A stretch of 64,000 nt of DNA, taken from assembly GCF_003171515.1 (NCBI RefSeq), contig NC_089394.1, positions 372,001 to 436,000 on the forward strand, given 5' to 3'. Position 1 is the stretch's first letter. The number at the start of each line of letters is the position of its first letter. A program made the position numbers and the translations under genes. Below are positions 34,080-46,751 of the stretch, one piece after another. A model generated the notes under the pieces. That model was not told where the DNA came from. It searched no databases and saw only the letters and a list, made by a program, of their open reading frames with translations. This DNA comes from Pyrenophora tritici-repentis. Lineage: Eukaryota; Ascomycota; Dothideomycetes; Pleosporales; Pleosporaceae.

Positions 34080-37000
34080 ACTCGTAAATCTACCGGACCA
34101 TCTCCTCGCTCCCTCCCTTTTGACGGCCTTGGTGTGTGTGTCAAAAACAATCCTCGTAATGGGTTGCCTTAATATATAATCTCCGTGTTATCCACTTCTC
34201 CTCCAAGTGTTCCAAAACTTTATTTTCTGGTGTGAGCAACGTGAAATTCACTCACTCCTTCCGTGGGGGAAGAAAGACGAAACTTGCAGTTGTTCGCTCG
34301 CTTACTTGCTCAACGGGTGCCTCTCAACGGGATGCTTGTGCATGTGCATGTTGGTGTAGGTAGTGTGGGTAGAAAAGGGCCGGCAACGAACCGATTACTT
34401 GTGTGGATACCGTTGTTCTTTACCCACATTTTTTTTACTTGGTAGCTACATACTTACGTAGCGGTAGCTGGCTGCAGTCTCGCTTCACTATGATGATGAT
34501 GAATAACGATAATGAAGCGGAGGAGAAATCCCCGAGCTGCTACGCATACGCACACAACAACCCTATAGTACCACCACAACCACAATAAAATTATACAACA
34601 AATCCCCACAGCTCCGTCTGTCGCACACGAACAAAACCAATACATTTTACCCAGCTGCATACTGTATGTATGTAGCTGCCTCGCTGACAGCGTGTGCAGT
34701 GGGGTTCTCCGTCACGGCACTCGCAACCTCGGAGGGGTTCGCCGCCCGGCGGCGGTGCGGTGGAGTAGTACGAGCCCTAGCCGCCGCTGCCTGCCTTGCC
34801 TTGCTTGACTTGCCTGCTGCGCGCTGCTTTTCCTTGCCCGATCCGATCCGAGGACTGGCCCCATATATCCTGCGGGATCTGAAGGGGCGCGGCGTTGCTA
34901 AGAATATATGCGGCGTTGGTGTGTGTGGGGTGGGTGGGTTGGTGGATGAGAAGAAAGGGGGGAGGGGGGTAGGCGCGCGGGAAAGGGAGACGGGATGGGT
35001 GGTGTGAATGGTATGGAGGGTTGGGGGTATGGAGGAAGGTGTGTTGAGTGTATGGGTTAGAGTGAATTGTTGTTTGGGTTTTGTCTGATCGGCGTGGTGG
35101 GTTCGGGTGGTGGTGGATCTTTTGACCCACAAGACTGTGGAGTTTGAATGTCGCTGTTTGCGAGGTAAAGTGTTTCTGCGCGTTGGGCTTTTGGGTCCAT
35201 TTTCCTGCAAGTGTGAGGTTTTCATGTGTACTTGGTCCGACAAGACTGTTGGTTTGATCATATTTTTTAACTTCAATGAGGTATAGAATGAACGTGGGTT
35301 GAGCCTCTATAATTTTGGATAAGTATATCGCATCTAGAATCTCTACAAGCATTATGATAACGACGTCAGAATGTAAGAGTAACTGCGGAAACTGTCGTTA
35401 GTCTTCCTCAGACTTTTAACCTGCCGTTTATGGAGCCTTGAAATATCTCGGTATGGGTAGCAGAGAGTCACCAACTACACAGTTTCTTCACATCCAACCT
35501 AGTAATCTACCATACATCGTCCCTACACCCAAATACTCATTGCCCAAACACCTCTTCTCAGCCATACCTCTTCATAGTCCCAATCCACTCCCTCAAACAC
35601 TCACCTTCTCATATCACGCTGTCAGCCGAGCCCTAACCCGCACTGCCGTCACACTTTCCCACGCAAGCCACAAACAACCGTATTCGGCGTCCTCCCAAGC
35701 TTCTAAACGGCCAGCGATTTCCACCAAACAAATTGCACGTTCCTAGCCACCTGTCAGCGGTGTCTTCTCGGCCGACACAGACGCGGCTATCTCAGGATCC
35801 GTTAACGCGTGGCAAGTGAGACAATCGGGCTGGGGTCCGGGGTATCGTGAATAGAATTTGTGAAGCGGATGGTTCCGGAGTTTGATAGAACATGTATAAG
35901 TAAAGAAAAGGGAGGGGTGAAGGCAGCGCGACGGGACGGAACGACCAGAGTTAGTCATGCTGCAATAGTTACCACATCTGTGTAACACCTTCTCTCCGAC
36001 GACAGCGTGCCTCTAAGACGCAGGTACAAACACCCCCAACCCAACCTCCCCAATCCATCATCACTCCCACCCTCCACACCCCAACCGGGCAGCCCACCCG
36101 ATTCGTCACCCACACTCTGGATCTCTCTTCCCAATTGGAAAAACCCGCAACCCAAGCGGGCGCGCCCCCAACTCAACCCACCACAAGGCAGTTTTTTTTT
36201 ATCCTTCGTGACAGTGTGCCAAAGTTTCTTAGCCCCTTGTCTAGTGCTGACATCTGTTCCGCTCGGATATGCCGATGCGTTGGTTGCATGGATGGCATGG
36301 ATGGGTCATGCTGTTTAAGTAAGCTTCTTACACCTTGCATGTCTCACGTTTTGTGTGCTGTTGGGGTGGGGAGGATAGAGGGGTCTGGGCTCGGGTGAGT
36401 TGCTTGCGGTAAGGGGAGAAGGTTTGGACGCGTGGATGGGGGGTTTGTGAATGTGGTGATGGAAAAGTTTGTTTGTGGTTGGTGAATGTCTGTCCTCGCT
36501 TTTTTGTAGGAAAATGGGTACATTTGTATCTTGTTGTTTGTGTTTGTATGCGGTGAGATAGACATGTCGGTTTGCTGAACCGGCACTTGAGTACGCCGAA
36601 TCCGTGCTTTTCTCGCTATTCAAACCGAACTGAGGCACTGTTAATCACATCTGCTTCTCACATGCGCCTGTGTCTCGCCTGTGTCTGTGTCTGTGCATCG
36701 TAGAAGGGAAATGACGTCTTATCTCAGCCAAAGAAGCTTAATCGTCTTCTTCTTCTCCACGCGGAGATGCCTTCCATCATGATGATCGTTCGTGTAAGAA
36801 CTAAGCCAGCATTTTTCCTGGTGGTCTTACTCCCCCACCTGACACGGCCAGTGCCGCTTATGGTCGAGGGTCGATGTGATGAACTGGAACTGGAACAATG
36901 GGTTTCCGAACCGCAACGGTACTAGAGCGAGGTCGAATGTAACAGGGTTTGTTCCAAATTTTATTCTTTTGTATCGATACTGAAGACCTGTTATAACCCG

Positions 37001-40000
37001 TTCCTCTGGGTCCATGCGAAAATGCCGCCGCTAAACATAGAATACAGGGTTTCCACTCACGCAGGCTCTGCCCATGTTTCATGCAAATCGCATTTTGTAG
37101 TGTACCGTGCTATTGAGTAATGTGTATATAAGTATGTACCATGCAGCAAATCGTCCCAAGGTTACCTCGCAACAAACAAGACCAAAATCTTCAGGGTATA
37201 TATTTCCAAACTCCAACATTTCCCGCCCACTCCCAGTTTGCGCCAGAAAATCAGGAAACTCCACAAATGTCAGCCGGCTCAGCCCCGTCTGGGGAAAGGG
37301 GACTTGGGCCTCTGAAAATTAATCTTGTCATCATCGGACCGACACGTCAAACTCGGGCCGTTGTAGCTGCATGGCAATTCAATGCACGTGCTATTCGCGT
37401 TCGACCCCCTGTAGGCGGGTATTCGGTTGATAGAGTTGGCGATGGCGGCCCTGTCTCGGAGACGCCGATAAGATACTTTTGACGTGATAAAACCGTTTCT
37501 TTACCGCACCGCTCCGTGTCCAAGTTGGCGTAGCGCTTTCGTGCTTGATTCAGTTTGGCTTTCCGCTCCCAGCTTAGGGCTCGGTTTCGTGACAGGCGGT
37601 ATAGGAAGTTGTAAGCAGCAGTGAAATTCTCCGACCCACTTATTGCTGCTCGTCTTCCTTCCTTTCAATAGTGTCTGCAGGTGCGTGAACTTTACTTGCA
37701 GACCTTCTTCCACATGCAATTTGTGCACATGCCTTGACTTCGATTCATGACTTTGTGTTCTCGTTGTGTTTCGGGGCATGGGTGGCCCAGCCGCAGCTTC
37801 TCTGCTTCTTCGCATATGCGCAGCACAGGACCGTTGTTGGGCTGGGGCTGTGGTATCCAGTGGTTGCACACGTGTAAGGTGTAGAAAATGTAGCACATAT
37901 TCAGGGTGCTCTAGGGTTGTAGTCGGCGATAGGATGGTATCTTGTGTGGGTCCGCGAGGTTGCCGTCGTACGTACAGTGCCGGTCGGTTTGGTAGAGAAA
38001 TCGTACGATGAGTGGACCCTGAGGTTGCGAGCGCTTCCGTGGTTGTCGTGAGGCTATACTCCAAGGTGGTATACTGGCGATTGTAGGCGACAATACGAAT
38101 CAATAGGGCTTCGCTGGTGTGATCGAGTACCAGGTCTTCTGTTCTTTCGTAGCCTCTCAATACCACCTCTTCAACAAACTTGAGACAACATCCCAACAAC
38201 ACAGTAATGCAGATCCGAGCCTTCTTGCAATCTTTATTGTCTGCCAGAGGGGCAGTTTTTGAATTGGGGCTCTAGCTGCTAAAGAATCTGTCGATGATGC
38301 AAGCCTCGTACGCTGAGATGTCGCAACGGGTTTTTCTTAAAACAAACTTGTCGAAAAAGGAATGTGCCCACCACCCCAGAATTACTCGTGTCTCGTGAGC
38401 AGATGCAGGCCTAGGCAGAAGCAAAGAGAGAGAGGGGAAAGGAGAAGAAAAGAAGGCCTGTCTGCTCTTGACTTGAACCCCGACGGCCACCATGGTTTTT
38501 GAAATGTCGTTGGATCAAAAGGAAAAAAAGCAAGTACACCGGAACGCAAGTTAACGTTGCACAGGCCACCCAATCTGCTCTGCACTTCCCACCCTTACAG
38601 TGCGTCAGGCGGTCCCATATCCCTTCTTTTACACAGCGGTTTACGAGAAAGGCTGTTGTCAATGACGGCATGATGCAAAGAAGGGAGACGAGTGGTCTAG
38701 TCCGTGCGGTGAAGGACGGCGTGACCCGCGACCCATTGTACTGGATCGCATTACTGCGGGCTTGGGTGGTGTTGATTACTATACTAGCACTTGTGGTTCC
38801 CGAATGCGAGATACGACCTTCTTGTTTCGCAAGTGGGAGGGAAGCTTGTGAGCCTCGATGCTTTTGCTCGTTTGCTGACTCGATGTGCGACGGTTGCAAG
38901 TGGCATGTTTACCTGACAGTGCGGGAAATAAGGGGGCGAACATGTCATGGACAAGTGGTTCGCGCTAGCTTGGTCAGGATGCGAGGGCTTTCATTTTTCT
39001 TCGTGCGACCTTCACACCTCGCTCTGCTGTCCCTACGGCTGTTGTTCTTCCACCCACAGTACTGGATCGCGGCCCGTAATGCATTACAGTCTGGCGTTTG
39101 AGGCGGTGATCTCATGTCCACTTCGTGTCCTAAAATCAAGGACTGCCCTACCACACGGCTGAACCTGTATAGCCGGGTCACAGATGTGTCTTCGAGAAGG
39201 TGCGGCACAGAGGGACCATATGTGGTCTGATCGAGCGAATCGAGTGGCCTCATTGCTGGGTGCCACTGGCGTTACTAATGTATTGCCCAGATGCTGCATG
39301 TCGAGTCACAGCCGATGAGGCTTGTGGGAGGCTTGAAAGAGGCAGCTGAGTCGGCCTGCATGTCGGACCAACAACGCTTGGATTTCTTGACATGATCATC
39401 CGTCCGGTACTTGAATATGCTGCGCGATTGCCGCGATGAAAGTACCGTAGGATGAGGATGAGCATCAGGCCCATGTCTCGGAACCAGCTCTCGCCGGAAA
39501 AAGAAGTAGTAGGTATCGATACACACGCGAAGGAAGGAACACAAAAAAAAGCGACTCAGCAAACAGTGGCTGGCTCCGACAAGCCGATGCTGTCATGATT
39601 CTCATTGCCCCTCTATCATGCATCTCTTGGTTTCTAATGACAGCTCAACAACAAAAAACAGGGGTGTCGTCATGATACTTGGCTTTCTCCTTCCTTTTTC
39701 GTCCCACCTCGTCTAAACAATTAACAATCCCACCGGAAACGCATGATAGCGTTCCGTCAGGAGATATGCACCACCCTGTTCATGTCGAAACCCGTACCTG
39801 ACCAGCCTGTCGCGTGTTCATCGCTTAAATCTCAACAGTATGGATACTTACAAAAGTCTCCGCACATGTCACAAGTGACGTCTAAAGCTGCAGGCATCTG
39901 ATTGGCGGCCCACTAACCGGTGTATACACGACGCCACTGTATGTAACCATCCGGGTTGAACCCAACCTGCGACCACACGCTGCTCGCCGACTAAATCGAG

Positions 40001-41933
40001 ATGCGGTTGAAGTTATGGCTTACGATTCGACACGTGGTGATGCTTGCCGACCCAGCATTGCATACTGCAAGGAGAGTAGGCCCCGATCATGCGGCCGATC
40101 TTGCATGAGATAGGATAGCCCTATCCAGAGCGAGCCGACACTCTGGTTCTTCTTCAGCAAGGACAATTCAAACAAGACATGTCGCCGTGAAATTTATATT
40201 GCAAGCGTCGATCAGCTTGACATATCAACCTGTGGCGGTTCAACGGCATGGATATATGCAGCGGTGTGTATAAGCGGGCTAGAGGCCGCCACAGATCCTA
40301 CGACTCCAAGCCATTAACCCCACTGTAGCGCTATTAGATTACGAAAAATAGCGGCTGTTGATATAATATGGAGGAAAGCTCGGTCGGCGATCTGAATAGT
40401 TGACGCTTTGCTTGTGATTCAGCCGTGGGCTGAGAGCCAAGGCTGATGTTAATAGTTATATATACCGGGGCATGCTTCTATACATTGCTACTATTGGTAG
40501 TCCAACTCTTCAAGTATCGACGTCGTTTCTATCTCTACGTACACTCGAGTACTCTAGTTCCCCTAGTATCACTTCTCCCACACGGCAGCAGTATCCAACA
40601 TGTCGCAAAGTCTTTGAAGAAAGATCATAAATTTAGAAAAAAGGCACCCCACCCCCACCATATTGCACTTCGAACCACAATCAAACACGCCACAAATAGC
40701 AAAGCACAAAAGCAACAACTTTATGCTCACTTTCTACATCACACCACACTCTCTGTTCACATCCAAACCCCCAACCAGCCTTCCACAGCACCAGCTCCAC
40801 CTCTCTCCACACTTTCCTACAATCATCCTCCTACCTTGCAGTCACGCAAGTCATACCACGCTACAGTCACAAAATTCTGACCCAGACCTTCTCTATCAGA
40901 CGCCAACGACGCCTCTTCTCCACAATCTCCGTCTAATTTGTCTTACTTTTCCACCGCTTATTCCCTATATTTTCTTCTAATATGTCAAGTGGAACACAAC
41001 GATACATCAACTCACCTACTCCGTATAAGTATAACAGCTCACAAGAGCTAGCACATCTCCCTATAACTGCTTACCCGAGATCTACTCAAACGTGAGAGAG
41101 ACGCATAGGCGAAGATTTAGGCCATGCTTATCATCAACAACAAGTATAATAGAAAGAGAGAGACGAGGGAGATGTAAGCACATAGTCTACTACGGTCCAC
41201 CGCCTTTCACATGTAAGATGTGAATGTACCAAGACTGGCGGATAAGAGCGCAGCAAAAGAGTACAAAGTCGATGTAGCTCTAATCTACACACTGTTCCTT
41301 ACTGGAGATGTAGTATTCCACATACTACTCCTGCTTCTGCTGCTCTTGTCCTGCGCCATCCGCACACATGCACAACCACAGCCACACACATCTTTCACCA
41401 CCAAAAAACCCAAGTCAAAGATGCAAGTTTCGATAATAAAAAACTTAACAGAACTACTTATCTTACAAAAACCCATCGTCGTCATCACCACCGTCCATCC
41501 ATCCATCCTACCCATCCACATGCTAAAAAACGCCCTCAATGTATGAGCTCTTTTTTACTCTGTAAAAAACCCGTAAAGGACAGCACAAAAACGCCATGTA
41601 TAACACCACCCACTTTCCAAACAACATGTGTAGTTAGAAAGGAAGAACGGGGCGTGTGGGGTAGGTAGGGGGGGAATCAAGGTACAAGTTTGAAAGGAAA
41701 CGGAAAAAGGGAAGAATGCGCCTGAGACTCCGGTATGAGGGGGGTTTGGTGTAAAAGAACAACATAGCAGTTAGACTCCTCGCGCGTATGAAGGCGGTTG
41801 TTGTGATGAACGAACGGGGCTAGTCATGGTTTGCTGGCCCGTCGTGTGTGTGGAAGCGACGGATGACGGATGGTACTTCTTCTTCCCACGCCTGTGGCTC
41901 ACTCACTCACTCGTCACAACACCATATCCCTAC

Positions 41934-43298
41934 TCAGTACTCCCCATTATCCGGCGACGCAACACTAGCGGGCTCAACACTAGCACTCGCCCTCGCTCTC
42001 TCCTTTGCCCCACCACCACTGCTGAGACTGAGTTTAATCTTCTTCTTCTTGGGCGACTCGCCCCCGTCGTCGTTTTCACGATCGCGCTTACCCTCGCTCC
42101 TCTCACTGTTTTCGCTGTGTTTGCGATCAAAGTCTGGTCTATTACCCGTCTTGAGCTTGACTTTAAGTGTGCCACCACCGCCACTGCCGTTATTGCCAGA
42201 TCTGTCGCGATCTGCCTTCTTGATATAGGAACTCTTCTTCTTGATTTTGCGGCGCTCGGGCGTATCGTTGTCGATGCCGAGTTCGTCGGCGTCGTCGTCG
42301 GCGTGCTTCTTGATGGGCGAGATACCCTTTGATTTGCTGCTGCTCTTCGGGTTGGACGTGTCGGGTGCGGGTGTGCCCATGCGACTTCCCAGTGGCGTGT
42401 TGCCTACACCTGAGCCTGAGCCGTTGTGTCCCGCCAGCTTTGCCATTGCATTGCGCGAGCTCTGCCGCCCACTTATGCCTAGGCATTTCTCTAGATGTTG
42501 TGCGAATCGCGTGATGAGTAGACTGCGCTTGCAGTTTGGACATGTGTGCCATGGGATGTATGAGGCTGGCTTGCCGCCGGTGTTGAGTTTGATCTCCTTG
42601 GTGTCGCCACCTGCCATGTCCGTGTCTTGTGAGCCTGGTGTGCCTACACTCTCTTTCTCTGCATTCTTCTGCTGCTGCTTGATCAATTCTCGCTCCTTCT
42701 TGCTTTTAGCCATATCGGTCGGGAACGGATTGCCGTATAAATCATGGCCCGGTCTTTGGACGTAGGGGTATAGCAGACAGTACTCCTTGGTCAGATCTGG
42801 GTTCTGCATGCCCTTACCCATGATCGGGGCCATTAACCGGGGAAGCTTGCAGTGCGGACATGTTATCTCTGGTGTCGTCTTGAGCGGGTTTCCCTTGAGG
42901 AATACGCGCCCATTCTCGTACTTTGCGGCGGGCGTGTCGGCGATGGGTATCGACGTGGCGCCGTTTGTGTTTTGTTTCTGCGACTGCGGCTCGAGGTTCT
43001 GGAGGGCGATGGATTCGGCCTGGGTGGCAGCCGACTGCATACGGAGCAGCTTCTCGGATCGGTGACATGATAATGCCGTGGTGAAGACAATGTTGCTCAC
43101 CAAGTCTTCTAGAATACCCGTCGTCTGCCGTCTTCTTAGCAGGCGCACGTATCAAAGCATAGCCGAGGAGGCGGTTTGCGGTTTGCGGTTAGAAGATAAG
43201 ATGTAGAAGCCTACCAGTTCTGCCAGCACATCTGACGGTAGTCCGATAGCAGCGTCGACGCCTTCGCCCTGCTCTTCTCCCGGCCGATCCTCCGACAT
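41934..43298 (-). CDS. SAGA-associated factor 11 (Sgf11)
   Basis: Sgf11 belongs to the deubiquitinase module of the SAGA coactivator, which removes ubiquitin from histone H2B. Two exons (43298-43215 and 43124-41934) give 424 residues. The N-terminal helix is rebuilt only after splicing: LPSDVLAELTTGILEDLVSNIV. The defining C2HC zinc finger is CPNCKRSLLITRFAQHLEKCLG at about residues 210-231. An earlier C-x2-C pair (ITCPHCKLPRL) lies near residue 85. The C-terminal half is Ser-, Lys- and Asp-rich with basic, nuclear-signal-like stretches (RRKIKKKS, KKKKIKLSLSS). Yeast Sgf11 is about 100 residues; the long form is usual in filamentous ascomycetes. The 90-nt intron contains a stop codon, so retention would truncate the protein. 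Confidence 0.88.
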
Positions 43299-43618
43299 GT
43301 CGATCGCTCGCTGCTGGTTTTTGCGATGCGACGCGATGCTAAAGGACGGAGAAAGCGACGCTGCCAACTGCACATGTGCTGAGACGCTAGCGTCAGTTAC
43401 GGGAGGTACCTAGGTACGTCTCCGTGGCACCCCTGTCACGGTCCCGATTAGCGCCACGCATCTACTAACCATGCAAGCCATCTGAACTACCCCACACCAC
43501 CACAGCTTTCACCTTCTCCACTGCATGCACCATGATTGTTGGCGTTGCTGGCATTGCAAGTGTCAAAGCCATGAAGCTATTGTATTTTTGATAAACTTTG
43601 GTCATCCATCTAGTGCGT
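43299..43618. other. Intergenic spacer, SGF11 promoter side to POP1 end
   Basis: These 320 bases between two minus-strand genes must hold the SGF11 promoter and the POP1 3' end. No specific element is evident. Confidence 0.6.
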
Positions 43619-46162
43619 CTAGACCACTTCCCACCGCGCCAACCTACCGATGGTGCTTCCGGCTTGTCTTACAATACACACGCGCTCTGCTCGTGGTACG
43701 CCTTGCTCAGACCCAAGACTACATACCCTGTTTACAGCTACATTGGCAACAGCCGTCGGCATACCTTCGCCGAGGTTGTAGTTACCAGTCGTGACGAAAC
43801 CGATGAGGTCCACTTCGTCAGGTACCATGGGATAGTTTTCCTCGCCAGCTTTTGGCGGGCCCTCATTCAACCTTGGAGCCTCTAGTAAACTCTGCGCAAG
43901 CCTCTGACGCTGTGTGGGCGTTGGCTTGTCGACAGTTCGATGGCCCTTTTTGCTAGACGTACGTTTGACGCCGGGCTGAGGCATCAATGATAGCCATTTG
44001 CTTCGAAGCTCTGGGTCTGTTGGTAGTCGGTAGATGCGAGCGCAGTCCGTTGGAGTGCCTCGTTGTATCATGGTCAACTTCACAGTGAAGAGCGAGCGTG
44101 ATGATTCACTAGCATCGCCATGTCCGTCCACTAGATTGGTTGCCTGGCGACACGAGAGCTGACGAAACGGCGCGTCAAACTGCTCCAATACCTTTTGAAT
44201 GCGTGTTTCAGTCGGTGCAGGCAGTAACCGCTCCCAGTCACACGCCCAGGGATCTCCGACCTCGCCCTTCTTGCCTCTACCAAGGTCAATAGTGGACCAT
44301 TCGATTCGCTTACCTTTCGGACGCTTCGTCCACTCGTGCTTTCTAGCTTCTCGTTCATGCAGCTCCCATGTCCAACCAGCATCTGTGCCGGGATGATCGT
44401 ACGGAAAATGGGGTATCGAGCGCTCAAAGTCGACCTGGCGCCTCTCCTTCAAACCGCCAAACCTCGGGTTGCCGCCTGTAGATACTGGGTAGCGCATCAT
44501 CTGTCGCCACACTGCCATGACACACTTCCAAGGTAGCATTATGGTCCAGGATCTGCTTTCACGCGACGTGAATATAAGTGTTGGTATACGTGGGTCGGTC
44601 GATCGAGGTTCAAGCGCCTGGCCTAGTGTGCACATGCTTTTGCGGCGGTTGATGGACTTTTGAGATGGCATCGTACGCTGTGCTGTCAATCGGGAAGTGG
44701 TGTCGAAAATCGAGGCGGCAGTCTGCGTCTTGTCAATCGGCCAAGCAGCCAGAATCTCAGTCAAAGTGTCCAGAGACTGTTGGTCTTTTGCTATCGGTGT
44801 GGGGGCAGGAGGATCGCGGAGTCGAGGATCCGGTATATCGAATGCCAACAGAGCACCGGCTGGTAGTGAGGCAGCGTCTGTTACAGAAGCCAAGGTAGGC
44901 CACAAAGACTGTGGAGAGTCTGTAGCAGCATCCGAAGTAGACAAAGGTACGAGAATGGAGCAGAGTGTCTCCGCAGCTGCAGGTCCTGTTATCTCAATCG
45001 AGCCGATCTCAAAGCGGAGATCATGTACGGTGACGGCTGGCTTCTGCACTTTGGAGATCCGGATAACCTCGTTCCAGAGCTGCAGAAACACACCTGGATG
45101 CGCCCGAATGAAGACCTTCCTCTTGTCTCCATCGTTTGCTGATGCACACCATATGACAGTGACGCGAGCAATCTTCCGAGGTAGCCTTGCTTCTCTCTCG
45201 TATATCCAACCCTCCCATGCCCGAGTACCGTTTCTCCACTTTCTAGCCCTGCCTTTGTCTTGCCAAGGGTCCTCTCCACCATCTATGCCAAAGTGAAGGC
45301 CCTTTAGCATCCCAAGTATGCTGGCCTCGGGACCCTCCAGGCTGATGGTAGACATGTAGCTCATGTCCCAAGCCACCGCTCCTCGCTGGGTCGCAGCTCG
45401 GTGCGTCAGACGATAGGCCTTGGTGACTGGCTTCAATGGGATTGCGAACCGCCAGAGGGGCTCTTTCGGGTCTGTCATCTTTGCGCGCTTGGTGTGCCAT
45501 AAATGTGTGGGCAACCATGTCTTATCTCGCTGACGTCTGCGGAACCGTGACGGAGGGGTAGCTGGTGTAGCTAGGGCAGGGAATTTGCGCCTCGGTCTGG
45601 CGTTGGATACAGGCTTCATGACTTCCTTCGGAGGGTTCTCCATGGATATATCACCATCCTGGTCCTTCTCGCCTGTCCCTGTCACTACATTACCTGCATC
45701 CTTCCGCCTCTTCGCCCTCTTCTCCCAGTCTTGTCTACTCTTCTCCCTCCCTTTCTTGCGCAGATACTTTTTCTTTCCCTTGCCAATACCACTACCGCTC
45801 GTACCTCTTGAAATGGGCGTATTATCTTCTTTTGCCTCTTGTCGTGCCCTCACCCGCAGTCTTTTAGGTACGCGTTGCGGATTGTGGCTCGCAGTACGCC
45901 TGCGCAATTCTCTAGGCACTTCTTGAAATGCCCTCCGCGAAAGCCCCTTCTTCGCGGCTCGCATGGCATTCTCCAGCGACTTAATCTCCGTCTCATGTGA
46001 CTTGAGAAAGTTCTTGACGTTGAGCTCGCCATTGGGATACGCGTCACGAGTCGGCGTGGCGGCGATGGCATGCTGCGGTCTCAACGGGAACCGGGCGCGC
46101 TTTGGATTGTTGCCGGGGCCGGGGTGTGAAGCTTGCTTCCTCTTCTTTGACGTGTCGGCCAT
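43619..46162 (-). CDS. Ribonuclease P/MRP subunit Pop1
   Basis: Pop1 is the largest protein of RNase P (tRNA 5' processing) and RNase MRP (rRNA processing), acting in the nucleus and nucleolus. One uninterrupted frame of 847 residues matches the usual length (yeast 875). The N-terminus is lysine/arginine-rich. The Pop1 signature at residues 78-106 (AFQEVPRELRRRTASHN followed by RVPKRLRVRA) is very clear. The POPLD region lies around residues 540-610, with LPWKCVMAVWRQMMRYP and RFGGLKERRQ. The C-terminus keeps CIVRQAGSTIGRLARWEVV, the conserved end of the family. It is divergent from the J-like gene at 46752, with 589 bases between start codons. Confidence 0.94.
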   Translation of the reverse strand: MADTSKKRKQASHPGPGNNPKRARFPLRPQHAIAATPTRDAYPNGELNVKNFLKSHETEIKSLENAMRAAKKGLSRRAFQEVPRELRRRTASHNPQRVPKRLRVRARQEAKEDNTPISRGTSGSGIGKGKKKYLRKKGREKSRQDWEKRAKRRKDAGNVVTGTGEKDQDGDISMENPPKEVMKPVSNARPRRKFPALATPATPPSRFRRRQRDKTWLPTHLWHTKRAKMTDPKEPLWRFAIPLKPVTKAYRLTHRAATQRGAVAWDMSYMSTISLEGPEASILGMLKGLHFGIDGGEDPWQDKGRARKWRNGTRAWEGWIYEREARLPRKIARVTVIWCASANDGDKRKVFIRAHPGVFLQLWNEVIRISKVQKPAVTVHDLRFEIGSIEITGPAAAETLCSILVPLSTSDAATDSPQSLWPTLASVTDAASLPAGALLAFDIPDPRLRDPPAPTPIAKDQQSLDTLTEILAAWPIDKTQTAASIFDTTSRLTAQRTMPSQKSINRRKSMCTLGQALEPRSTDPRIPTLIFTSRESRSWTIMLPWKCVMAVWRQMMRYPVSTGGNPRFGGLKERRQVDFERSIPHFPYDHPGTDAGWTWELHEREARKHEWTKRPKGKRIEWSTIDLGRGKKGEVGDPWACDWERLLPAPTETRIQKVLEQFDAPFRQLSCRQATNLVDGHGDASESSRSLFTVKLTMIQRGTPTDCARIYRLPTDPELRSKWLSLMPQPGVKRTSSKKGHRTVDKPTPTQRQRLAQSLLEAPRLNEGPPKAGEENYPMVPDEVDLIGFVTTGNYNLGEGMPTAVANVAVNRVCSLGSEQGVPRAERVCIVRQAGSTIGRLARWEVV

Positions 46163-46751
46163 GGTGGTTGCCCAGGTGTCGTCATGTGGGTTCGTCTAGC
46201 TAAGTTTCGTTGGGGACGATGGCAACCAAAAGCTTGTTGGCCTGCTAATTCTCTTCGCGATACATCCCCACACCAACCGCCTAGCGTATCGTAAGAGTCA
46301 CGATGGCACGTGCTCTTCCGAATCGCCGAGAGCGAACCGAAAAGGACTGGACCCTTTCAGCACCGACGGGCGATTTGTTAAATTACACAAACATCCAGGC
46401 CAACAATGGCATTTTGTTTCATCAGCGCCGCCCCTAGTCCGTTAATTGCTTGAAATCGTCCATTCACGACCGTCGTCATTTCGCATCGCCGTGGATAAGC
46501 CCCACTTTCACGGCCCCCGTGATTGCAGCGAACCCCCTGCATTATGCTCAGCCATCGTTGGACCTTGCCCTGTCTAAGACAGTCGTCGCTGGGTCTGTTC
46601 GTAGAATGTTTTCCTACCTTTGTGTTCACTCCCACTGAGTCCCATCCACACAACACAACAGCATTCCTTTGACACAACCACGCCTTGCAGCACTCTGACT
46701 TCACCTTCCATTGTTTCTGAACTTCGCAACACACTATAATTATAGTTCATA
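46163..46751. promoter_or_regulatory. Divergent promoter region of POP1 and the J-like gene
   Basis: The 589 bases between two divergent start codons hold both promoters. A CACGTG-like hexamer is seen near 46308 (GGCACGTGCTC), and AT-rich sequence (ACTATAATTATAGT) lies just before the J-like gene. Assignment of either to a gene is inference. Confidence 0.4.

Larger units (their letters stand above)
30650..41933. other. 11 kb gene-poor region upstream of SSN6
   Basis: I found no supportable protein gene. Open frames up to about 230 codons occur (37501-38202 minus, 32627-33229 plus, 34647-35276 minus) but they are low-complexity or lack domains and splice structure. The tract contains C-rich and CA-rich simple repeats near 33512 and 34043, polypurine/polypyrimidine runs and AT-rich patches after 39.9 kb. 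The left end is the SSN6 promoter; the right end includes the SGF11 3' region. Unrecognised short spliced genes or non-coding RNAs are possible. Confidence 0.45.

Noticed and set aside
37501..38202. 233-codon minus-strand open frame
   Set aside because: No domain, no conserved-looking block and no splice neighbours. Its length is not exceptional for an 11 kb gene-free tract of this base composition.
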